From Ignavibacteriales bacterium (GTDB lineage Bacteria; Bacteroidota; Ignavibacteria; Ignavibacteriales; Melioribacteraceae), in NCBI GenBank assembly GCA_016929735.1, contig JAFGID010000097.1, positions 1 through 6,242 on the forward strand: a stretch of 6,242 bases of DNA. The letters are read 5' to 3'. The notes below the pieces were generated by a model. The model saw only the letters and a list, made by a program, of their open reading frames with translations, was not told where the DNA came from and made no database searches. Shown piece by piece: positions 1-5,290 of this stretch. Each line of letters opens with the position of its first letter. Within the stretch, counting starts at the first letter, position 1. The position numbers were made by a program, and so were the translations under genes.

Positions 1-316
1 AAAAATTATCAGTTGTAAGATTATTTTTCTTTATTAGAATACTAACAATAAACCAAAATTGAGTTGTGTAACTATCATTCAAACAATCTTTAAGATTATT
101 CTCATATTTTTCTAATAATTGTAATCTCTCTTCAGCAGTAATTTTAAGTTCATCAGCAATATCATCAGCTTGTCTTGCAAATTGATAAACAACAGCAATA
201 TCTTTTCTAATTTCTTTCTTGAGAAATAAGGATATGACTGGAAAATTTTCATAGTGGGACTTTGCGAAATCAATAGATTTTTTATAAGCTATATTTTCGT
301 TGAATTCTGTAGTCAT
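1..316 (-). CDS. hpnC: Squalene/phytoene synthase family protein, HpnC-like (3' end outside window)
   Basis: Only the first 105 codons are present; the gene continues past position 1. The frame is open from the ATG at 316. The N-terminus matches the squalene/phytoene synthase family, and HpnC in particular: an 'HYENFPV' segment at about residues 21-27, then 'VYQFARQADDIADE' at about 43-56. The latter contains the first aspartate-rich motif DDIAD (D51, D55), which binds Mg2+ and the diphosphate of the prenyl substrate. Known family role: HpnC works with HpnD and HpnE to turn two farnesyl diphosphates into squalene via presqualene diphosphate and hydroxysqualene, feeding hopanoids or C30 carotenoids. 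The second Asp motif and the rest of the fold are not visible. No Shine-Dalgarno precedes the ATG. A terminator lies just upstream, so the gene probably has its own promoter. Alternative: a phytoene or dehydrosqualene synthase (CrtB/CrtM type), although 'YENFPV' favours HpnC. Confidence 0.78.
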   Translation of the reverse strand, partial: MTTEFNENIAYKKSIDFAKSHYENFPVISLFLKKEIRKDIAVVYQFARQADDIADELKITAEERLQLLEKYENNLKDCLNDSYTTQFWFIVSILIKKNNLTTDNF

Positions 317-325
317 ACTAATTTT

Positions 326-349
326 GCTACGAAGTCACAAAGACACAAA
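326..349 (-). repeat. Three tandem 8-nt units in the hpnC leader
   Basis: Read on the minus strand, three contiguous 8-mers follow one another: TTTGTGTC, TTTGTGAC and TTCGTAGC (consensus TTYGTRNC). They end 9 nt upstream of the hpnC ATG. Similar 'CTTTGTG' strings are, from memory, common between genes in many environmental bacterial genomes; that is recollection and not a search result. Function unknown. It lies in the only stretch (317-360) available for the hpnC promoter and 5' leader. Confidence 0.5.
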
Positions 350-360
350 ATATTTTATTA

Positions 361-398
361 AGAAAAAATAAAAAGGCTGACTTAAATTATCAGCCTTT
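361..398 (-). terminator. Rho-independent terminator of the lpxH-PBP-tRNA-Leu unit
   Basis: A perfect 9-bp inverted repeat (372-380 with 390-398, arms AAAGGCTGA and TCAGCCTTT) encloses a 9-nt loop. Read on the minus strand it is followed by TTTTTATTTTTTCT down to 361. The U-rich tract is only on the minus-strand exit side, which fixes the direction. It begins 5 nt after the tRNA-Leu 3' end, so it ends the tRNA transcript and insulates hpnC. Confidence 0.9.
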
Positions 399-403
399 GA
401 CTG

Positions 404-487
404 TGCCCGGAACAGGACTTGAACCTGCACTGGCTTTTGCCAACTAGACTCTGAATCTAGCGTGTCTACCAATTCCACCACCCGGGC
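404..487 (-). tRNA. tRNA-Leu (anticodon CAG)
   Basis: An 84-nt class II tRNA. The acceptor stem pairs GCCCGGG (487-481) with TCCGGGC (411-405), with one G-T wobble at the inner end and discriminator A at 404. The D-arm has the leucine-like GTGGAATTGGTAGACAC. The anticodon stem CTAGA/TCTAG carries loop TTCAGAG, giving CAG (453-451), which reads CUG. The long variable arm TGGC-AAAA-GCCA and the T-arm with TTCAAGT complete the cloverleaf. The 3' CCA is not encoded: the discriminator is followed by CAG. The gene begins only 6 nt after the PBP stop codon and is followed by a terminator, so it is probably processed from the lpxH-PBP mRNA unless a promoter lies inside the PBP gene. The anticodon and discriminator A rule out serine. 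Confidence 0.96.
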
Positions 488-493
488 AATTTA

Positions 494-2791
494 TTATCTT
501 AGTGTATCATCTGTTGGTCTAACATCATAGTAGGTTTGGACTCCAATATCTCGTTCGGCATCAAATCTATCAGGCACATTCTTTTTATTAATTATATCAG
601 ATAAACCACCTTCTTGACAATCATCTGAGATTAATTTTGGATTACCGTAAGTATAAATTGATTCTTTGCAAAATGTTACTGTAATTACATTACCACTTGT
701 AGGAGCTTTAAAATCATTCGTAGGTAATTTTATCTCATCATAAACACGCTTCATAAATAAACCCCATATAGGTAGCGCAGCAGTACCACCATAACCGTAA
801 CTACTGGTAAATTTTATCCTCCTATCATCAAAACCAACCCAAACACCAGCAGACAATTTTGGTGTAAACCCAACAAACCATGCATCCGCAAAATCAGAGG
901 TAGTTCCTGTCTTTCCAGCAGCTGGATATTTAAAACCAAATTCTCCTCTAATTCGTGAACCTGTTCCACCATTAATTACCTCCTTCATCATATCAGTAAT
1001 TATGTAAGCCGTCTCTTCTGGAATTGCTTCATAACTTATAGGGGTAAAATATTCTAACAAGATACCATTAGCATCTTCAATTTTCACAATACCGAATGGC
1101 TCAGTGTAAATTCCTCTGTTACCAATGGTTGCATAAGCAGATGTTAATTCAAGTGGTGATACTTCCGAAGCGCCAAGTGAAATTGCAGGTGTTAAATTTA
1201 ATGGTGTTTTTATTCCCATTCTAATTGCATAATTCCCAACTTCAACGAGAGGAGCATAATCTTCTATAACTAATCGAGCAGCAATAATATTTACAGAATG
1301 TTTTAATGCACTTCGCAAAGTCATAAATTCACCACTTACTTTCCAATTAGCATTTCTAGGTTCCCAATTACCATATATAAATCTCTGGTCAAGCAAAGGA
1401 TATGCTGGATAAAGCCCTCTGTCTACTGCAACTGTATAAATTATTGGTTTGAAAGATGAACCCGGTTGCCTGATAATTTGTGTTGTATGATTCAATCCAC
1501 GGCCAGACAAACGATCACGCCCACCTACCATTGCTTTTATCTCGCCAGTTTCTGTGTCCAACACAATAAATCCAACTTCAATTTGTTGATTTACTCTTTG
1601 AACAGAATCGACAAAAGCGATATTACCTTTCAAGTAGTTATAAATTTTCTTTTGTTCGTCAGAATCTTTAGCATTCTTATATTCATTTCTTTCTTTGATG
1701 GCTTTATCAACAAGTTTTGTCAGAAGATCTTTGTTTTTATCCCAACTCCAGTTCTTGTCAAATGTCTTCTGAAAACCTTCCAAATGTTTATCAACAGATT
1801 CATTCGCAATTTTTTGCATCCTTGAATCAAGTGTAGTATAAATATTCAGCCCATCTTCATATAATTTGTATCTTTTCGAGAAACACCATTTTTCCATTTG
1901 TTGACGAGTATACTCAACAAAATGAGGGGCAATAGAATTTGATATTTCCTTTTTTACATCCGGAGGTAATAGTTTAATTGGTTCTTCTTTCATTCTGTCA
2001 TACGTCTCCTGGCTTAGATCACCCATAACAACCATATTGTAAAGAACTAAGTTTCTCCTTTGTAATGCAGTATTTGGATTTTTATAAGGATCATAATAAT
2101 TTCCACTTTTTTGTAAAGCAACGAGAACTGCAAATTCTGATAAAGATAAATCCTTTACATTTTTATTGAAATACATTTTAGCAGCCATCCCAACACCATA
2201 AGCACCTTGTCCAAGATAATGCTGATTAAGGTACATTTCTAATATTTCATCTTTAGTATAATTTCGTTCAATCTGGACCGCTGTTATCCATTCGCGAACC
2301 TTTCTAACTATCGTATCAAAAAATCCTTGTTCTTCATCTTTGAATTGAAATAAATTTCGTGCGAGTTGTTGAGTTAAAGTGCTCGCCCCCTCAGGTTTAA
2401 AAAGAAAAACAGTCTTGAAAATAGCTTTAACAAATCTCTCCAAATCAACACCCCAGTGTTCATAGAATCTTCTATCTTCAGTATCAAGTAATGCTTTTAT
2501 ACAATAGTCGGGTAAATCATTTAGATTAATCTCGATTCTTCTTTCAATAAAAAATCTGCCAAGCACTACACCATCAGCACTGTAAACAGTACTTGCTAAA
2601 CTTTGTTTTGGATTTTCCAAGTCTTCAAGCGAAGGAAGCCCACTTATAACATGCCAAAAGAATAAAATTAAAAGGATGAGAAATATTCCAATAATAGACC
2701 ATAAAATTTTTTTTCTAGTTTTTCTTCTTTTTTCTTTTAATTTATCGGGAATTGTGGAAACGGGTTTGTTTTTTTTCTTTTTGAATAACAT
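494..2791 (-). CDS. Bifunctional class A penicillin-binding protein (PBP1A/MrcA-PonA type)
   Basis: This 765-residue peptidoglycan synthase polymerises lipid II into glycan strands and cross-links the stem peptides, anchored in the inner membrane with its catalytic domains in the periplasm. A lysine/arginine-rich cytoplasmic tail (1-28) precedes one membrane helix (about 29-48). The GT51 glycosyltransferase domain shows EDRRFYEHWG with catalytic E105, GASTLTQQ (135-142), RKVREW with E167, and KDEILEMYLN (180-189). The transpeptidase domain has SSFK with nucleophile S445 and K448, SVN (499-501) and KTGT (627-630). All catalytic motifs are intact and the length is usual for the family. A charged, lysine-rich segment of about 65 residues (340-404) sits between the domains. 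Cysteines C708 and C725 lie in the C-terminal tail. The ATG is 5 nt after the lpxH stop, with only a weak AAAAG upstream, suggesting translational coupling. It ends in two consecutive TAA codons, 6 nt before tRNA-Leu. Confidence 0.96.
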   Translation of the reverse strand: MLFKKKKNKPVSTIPDKLKEKRRKTRKKILWSIIGIFLILLILFFWHVISGLPSLEDLENPKQSLASTVYSADGVVLGRFFIERRIEINLNDLPDYCIKALLDTEDRRFYEHWGVDLERFVKAIFKTVFLFKPEGASTLTQQLARNLFQFKDEEQGFFDTIVRKVREWITAVQIERNYTKDEILEMYLNQHYLGQGAYGVGMAAKMYFNKNVKDLSLSEFAVLVALQKSGNYYDPYKNPNTALQRRNLVLYNMVVMGDLSQETYDRMKEEPIKLLPPDVKKEISNSIAPHFVEYTRQQMEKWCFSKRYKLYEDGLNIYTTLDSRMQKIANESVDKHLEGFQKTFDKNWSWDKNKDLLTKLVDKAIKERNEYKNAKDSDEQKKIYNYLKGNIAFVDSVQRVNQQIEVGFIVLDTETGEIKAMVGGRDRLSGRGLNHTTQIIRQPGSSFKPIIYTVAVDRGLYPAYPLLDQRFIYGNWEPRNANWKVSGEFMTLRSALKHSVNIIAARLVIEDYAPLVEVGNYAIRMGIKTPLNLTPAISLGASEVSPLELTSAYATIGNRGIYTEPFGIVKIEDANGILLEYFTPISYEAIPEETAYIITDMMKEVINGGTGSRIRGEFGFKYPAAGKTGTTSDFADAWFVGFTPKLSAGVWVGFDDRRIKFTSSYGYGGTAALPIWGLFMKRVYDEIKLPTNDFKAPTSGNVITVTFCKESIYTYGNPKLISDDCQEGGLSDIINKKNVPDRFDAERDIGVQTYYDVRPTDDTLR

Positions 2792-2796
2792 ATCTT

Positions 2797-3519
2797 TTAT
2801 ACTTTTAATATTTTAAATTCGTTATTTGAAAACACTCCAAAGTGAGGTTCTTCCATCCAAGAACCCAAATTTATATAAGAACCTGAATTAAATTTCTCGT
2901 TTCTAATTTTGTGGACATGCCCGAAGATAACATAATCATAACCTTCTTTAATTTTTTCTTTTGCAAATTCAAATAATCCATCAATTTTACCATAATTTTT
3001 TTTATCTGTATAACCCCTGCTTTTCTTACTTGATTTACGAGCTAACCAGATTCCAACATCGGGATGCAACCAGGAATAAAGCCATTGATTGAATCTGCTT
3101 CTAAGAATTTTTTTTAATATTTTATATCCCAAATCATTCTTCACATAATCGTCGCCATGCGCTAAAAAGAATTTCTTCCCTTCGAGTTCAGTTGATATCC
3201 CATCTTTCAATAATTTAGCTCCAATTTCATTTTCAAAAAAATTTCTGTGCATAAAATCGTGATTACCAATAAAATAATAAATTTCAGCTCCAGCCCATTT
3301 CAATTTTTTCAGTGCAGAAAAAACACGGAAATATCCCTTTTGCATTACAGTTCTGTATTCAAACCAATAATCAAATAAATCACCAAGAATAAATAAAGCC
3401 GAACAATCAGGAATAATTTTTTCTATAAAATCAACAAATAACTTCTCTTTTTTATTCTCCTGGGAGGAAGTACCTAATCCAAAATGAATATCTGAAATAA
3501 AATAATACTTGTTCTTCAA
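2797..3519 (-). CDS. lpxH: UDP-2,3-diacylglucosamine diphosphatase (LpxH family)
   Basis: A 240-residue calcineurin-like metallophosphoesterase. LpxH removes UMP from UDP-2,3-diacylglucosamine to give lipid X, an early step of lipid A synthesis at the cytoplasmic face of the inner membrane. Metal-binding motifs occur in the family order: DIHFG (D10, H12), GDLFDYW (D47), GNHDF (N86-H87-D88), HGDD (H121) and GHVH (H201, H203). The segment after HGDD, with a D..GY pattern and a long helical stretch before GHVH, matches the LpxH layout. E. coli LpxH has GNRD where this has GNHD. The start is TTG at 3519: in-frame stops lie six and seven codons upstream (3540-3535), and no ATG lies close enough to keep the DIHFG strand. 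No Shine-Dalgarno is visible. First gene of a likely lpxH-PBP-tRNA operon. Family membership is secure; the exact substrate is inferred. Confidence 0.87.
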   Translation of the reverse strand: MKNKYYFISDIHFGLGTSSQENKKEKLFVDFIEKIIPDCSALFILGDLFDYWFEYRTVMQKGYFRVFSALKKLKWAGAEIYYFIGNHDFMHRNFFENEIGAKLLKDGISTELEGKKFFLAHGDDYVKNDLGYKILKKILRSRFNQWLYSWLHPDVGIWLARKSSKKSRGYTDKKNYGKIDGLFEFAKEKIKEGYDYVIFGHVHKIRNEKFNSGSYINLGSWMEEPHFGVFSNNEFKILKV

Positions 3520-3709
3520 ATTTACAAAAAATTTTTACTATTATATTTTAATATAATAATTTATTGGCATAGATTAAAGATAGAAATTTTTCATAATCAA
3601 GAACTAACTTAAATTTACATTATTTGCTTACTTTATAAACACAATTTTTATAAAAAAAATGCGTTAAAATTTATTATTTTTGAATACAAAATAAATAAAA
3701 AAGTAAAAA
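3520..3709. promoter_or_regulatory. Divergent intergenic region between lpxH and the PTPS-folE unit
   Basis: This 190-bp gap must hold the promoters of both directions, since the genes on either side point away from it. By hand count it is about 13% G+C, clearly lower than the coding sequence around it. I see no hairpin terminator, riboswitch-like structure or clear palindromic operator. For the rightward unit, TATTTTTG (3675-3682) matches the Bacteroidota -7 consensus TAnnTTTG, but there is no TTTG at the matching -33 spacing. In DNA this A+T-rich such matches are expected by chance, so no transcription start can be assigned. Confidence 0.6.
3540..3545 (-). promoter_or_regulatory. Candidate -10 hexamer for lpxH
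   Basis: The minus strand reads TATAAT exactly, 20 nt upstream of the lpxH TTG start. A transcript starting about 7 nt downstream would have a very short leader of roughly a dozen nucleotides, consistent with the lack of a Shine-Dalgarno. No TTGACA-like -35 sits at 16-18 bp, and the region is so A+T-rich that the match may be chance. Confidence 0.25.
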
Positions 3710-4111
3710 ATGCTATATTTAACACGTCGCGAAAAATTTAGTGCCGCACACCGTCTTTGGAAAGACTCTTTTTCACAGGAAAAAAATGAAGATATTTATT
3801 GCGAATGCAGTAACTTTCATGGGCATAATTATGTTGTTGAAGTTACAGTTAAAGGCAAGATTAATCCAGAATCAAATTTTGTAATTAACTTGAAAACACT
3901 CAGTAGAATTATTCGTGAAAATATTATTTCAAACCTAGATCATAAATTCTTGAATGATATTGAAATGTTAAAAGGAAAAATACCAACTTCAGAAAATCTT
4001 GTTTTAGCAATTTGGGACGAACTGAAAGATAAAATTCCTGATGCCGAATTATTTTCAGTAAAGCTTCATGAAACAGAAAATAATTGTGTGGAATATAAAG
4101 GAGAAAAATAA
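3710..4111 (+). CDS. 6-pyruvoyl/6-carboxy-tetrahydropterin synthase family protein (QueD/PTPS, COG0720)
   Basis: A 133-residue tunnelling-fold enzyme acting on 7,8-dihydroneopterin triphosphate, the product of FolE encoded next door. The zinc ligands are H14 (FSAAHRL) and H37 and H39 (HGHNY). D77-H78 (LDHKFLND) form the catalytic relay, PTSEN (92-96) follows, and E121 (HETEN) is the pterin-anchoring glutamate. The active-site segment is CECSNFHGH (31-39): C31 is six residues before H37, as in animal PTPS; C33 is four before, as in E. coli QueD; and E32 is five before, as in folate-type PTPS-III. 'VINLK' and 'ETENNCVEYKGE' resemble animal PTPS more than E. coli QueD. Product could therefore be 6-carboxytetrahydropterin (queuosine), 6-pyruvoyltetrahydropterin (biopterin) or 6-hydroxymethyldihydropterin (folate). 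No gene symbol is given because the subfamily is unresolved. The ATG at 3710 has an A-rich leader without Shine-Dalgarno. Confidence 0.92.
   Translation: MLYLTRREKFSAAHRLWKDSFSQEKNEDIYCECSNFHGHNYVVEVTVKGKINPESNFVINLKTLSRIIRENIISNLDHKFLNDIEMLKGKIPTSENLVLAIWDELKDKIPDAELFSVKLHETENNCVEYKGEK
4097..4103 (+). promoter_or_regulatory. Ribosome binding site of folE, inside the end of the PTPS gene
   Basis: AAAGGAG, a near-perfect Shine-Dalgarno, overlaps the last codons of the upstream gene and lies 10 nt before the TTG at 4114. It decides the folE start in favour of the TTG. Because ribosomes finishing the upstream gene pass directly over it, translation of the two genes is probably coupled. Confidence 0.8.
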
Positions 4112-4113
4112 TT

Positions 4114-4680
4114 TTGGATTTAAATAAAATATCAAAAAGTGTTGAACAAATCATAGAAGAAATAGGTGAAGATAAAAATCGGGAAGGGTTGCTTAAAACA
4201 CCTGAACGGGTTGCGGAAGCATATAAATTCCTTACACAAGGTTATTCGCAAGATATTGACAAGGTGATGAACAAAGCCATCTTCAAAGAGAAATATGACG
4301 AGATGGTTATCGTAAAAGATATTGACTTTTTCAGTTTATGCGAACATCATCTTCTGCCTTTCTTTGGTAAAGTACACATTGCATACATTCCAAATGGAAA
4401 ACTTGTAGGACTCAGTAAACTACCGCGAGTTGTTGAAGTATTTGCTCGTAGATTGCAGTTACAGGAAAGAATGACTGTTCAAATCGCAGAAGCTATCAAT
4501 AAATATCTTCAACCTGATGGTGTGGCGGTTGTTGCTGAAGCTTGCCATATGTGCATGATGATGAGAGGTGTAGAAAAACAAAATTCATTTTCTGTTACAA
4601 GCTCAATGCTTGGTTCTTTCCGTGATGATCCTAAAACAAGAAATGAATTTCTAAACCTTATTTCACGTAAAAATATTTAA
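4114..4680 (+). CDS. folE: GTP cyclohydrolase I (FolE)
   Basis: A 188-residue type IA GTP cyclohydrolase, which converts GTP to 7,8-dihydroneopterin triphosphate plus formate. This is the entry step to tetrahydrofolate and the shared precursor for queuosine and biopterin. Zinc ligands are visible as C76 and H79 in 'LCEHHLLPFFGKVHIAYIP' and C147 in 'EACHMCMMMRGV'. The N-terminal helix region with 'GLLKTPERVAEAY' (25-37), 'LVGLSKLPRVVEVFARR' (97-113) and the C-terminal 'TRNEFL' are all family-typical, and length is normal. The start is TTG, 2 nt after the stop of the PTPS-family gene, supported by the Shine-Dalgarno at 4097-4103. Placement directly after an enzyme that uses its product supports a shared pterin operon. 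Because the zinc ligands are present, this is the ordinary zinc enzyme and not the FolE2 type. Confidence 0.97.
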   Translation: MDLNKISKSVEQIIEEIGEDKNREGLLKTPERVAEAYKFLTQGYSQDIDKVMNKAIFKEKYDEMVIVKDIDFFSLCEHHLLPFFGKVHIAYIPNGKLVGLSKLPRVVEVFARRLQLQERMTVQIAEAINKYLQPDGVAVVAEACHMCMMMRGVEKQNSFSVTSSMLGSFRDDPKTRNEFLNLISRKNI

Positions 4681-4705
4681 CATTTAAAATAATTATGAGG
4701 TTTTT

Positions 4706-5191
4706 ATGAAGTCATTAATTTCAGCAGTATTACTTTTTATTCTCTTAATTTTGTTTGGATGCGCTCCAACAGAAGAAACCACTGATTCAAGATATGATGA
4801 AAAATCTAAAGTTGAAAACAAAGACACACAAACAGACGAGATTTATATTTTTGAAGATACTGAAGAAGATGAACCGGTTGTTGTTAAGCCTAAAAAAGAA
4901 GAATATATTTTTGACGACCAAGATGTTTCAGTTGATAATAAAAATGTGCTATCTTCTAATAATTACTATGTACAACTAGGAGCATTTTCCAAAGAAGATG
5001 GAGCAAAGGTCTATGTGGAAGTGAATCAAAGTTATGCACAAACGCCCTTGAATATCACTTACGATTCAGAAAGAGGTCTTTATCTGGTTCGTTCCAAGCC
5101 ATTAAACTCAAGACAAGAAGCTGAGAATCTACGAAATGAATTGAAGAAACAAGAAAGATTTAAGGATGTTTTTTTGGTAGCACCGAAATAA
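4706..5191 (+). CDS. SPOR-domain lipoprotein
   Basis: A 161-residue predicted lipoprotein. The N-terminus has K2, a hydrophobic core (4-17) and lipobox LFGC with lipidated C19. A long acidic, probably disordered linker (20-86) follows, then a SPOR domain at about 87-158, recognisable by 'YYVQLGAFSKEDGAK', 'GLYLVRSKPLNSRQEAENL' and the closing strand 'DVFLV'. SPOR domains bind glycan strands stripped of stem peptides, typically at division sites, so this is probably a periplasmic peptidoglycan-binding protein held to a membrane by its lipid. The linker contains a repeated short motif, EIYIFED (45-51) and EEYIFDD (65-71). The gene lies 25 nt after folE with its own GAGG at 4697-4700 and no terminator between, so co-transcription with folE is likely although the functions are unrelated. 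No specific gene name can be assigned. Confidence 0.9.
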   Translation: MKSLISAVLLFILLILFGCAPTEETTDSRYDEKSKVENKDTQTDEIYIFEDTEEDEPVVVKPKKEEYIFDDQDVSVDNKNVLSSNNYYVQLGAFSKEDGAKVYVEVNQSYAQTPLNITYDSERGLYLVRSKPLNSRQEAENLRNELKKQERFKDVFLVAPK

Positions 5192-5290
5192 GGTAATACA
5201 GAAGATAGGATAGAGAATCTGGGAATTACTGTAACGTTTTATTTTCTAATATTTTGTTTTTAAAATCAATTAAATTAATCGAGGAAAAGA
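5192..5290 (+). other. 99-nt gap before the S9 peptidase gene
   Basis: The gap contains a T-rich stretch (about 5236-5262) but no convincing hairpin terminator; the only complementary arms I find are 5 bp (TACAG and CTGTA) around a long loop. A Shine-Dalgarno GAGG at 5281-5284 serves the downstream gene. Whether that gene has its own promoter or is read through from the folE unit cannot be decided from the sequence. Confidence 0.5.

Noticed and set aside
404..487. tRNA-Leu as an integration (attachment) site for a mobile element
   Set aside because: No integrase gene, no duplicated tRNA 3' end in the window and ordinary core genes on both sides.
1466..1825. Open frame on the plus strand inside the PBP gene
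   Set aside because: It is antisense to a fully motif-supported coding region, has no recognisable domain and no ribosome binding site; it is a by-product of codon use on the other strand.
3623..3654. TTGCTT followed by TATAAA as a promoter for the PTPS gene
   Set aside because: The spacing to TATAAA is 19 bp, the hexamers are imperfect, and the region is about 13% G+C so such matches are expected by chance.
3924..4154. Open frame on the minus strand across the PTPS-folE junction
   Set aside because: It overlaps two well-supported genes, has no domain, and is rich in Leu/Phe/Ile as expected from reading A+T-rich genes backwards.
4755..4979. Second plus-strand frame inside the SPOR lipoprotein gene
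   Set aside because: Lysine/leucine low-complexity product from a shifted frame of the acidic linker; no ribosome binding site of its own.
5192..5240. Possible terminator after the SPOR lipoprotein gene
   Set aside because: Only a 5-bp complementarity (TACAG/CTGTA) with a loop over 20 nt precedes the T-rich stretch; too weak to call.
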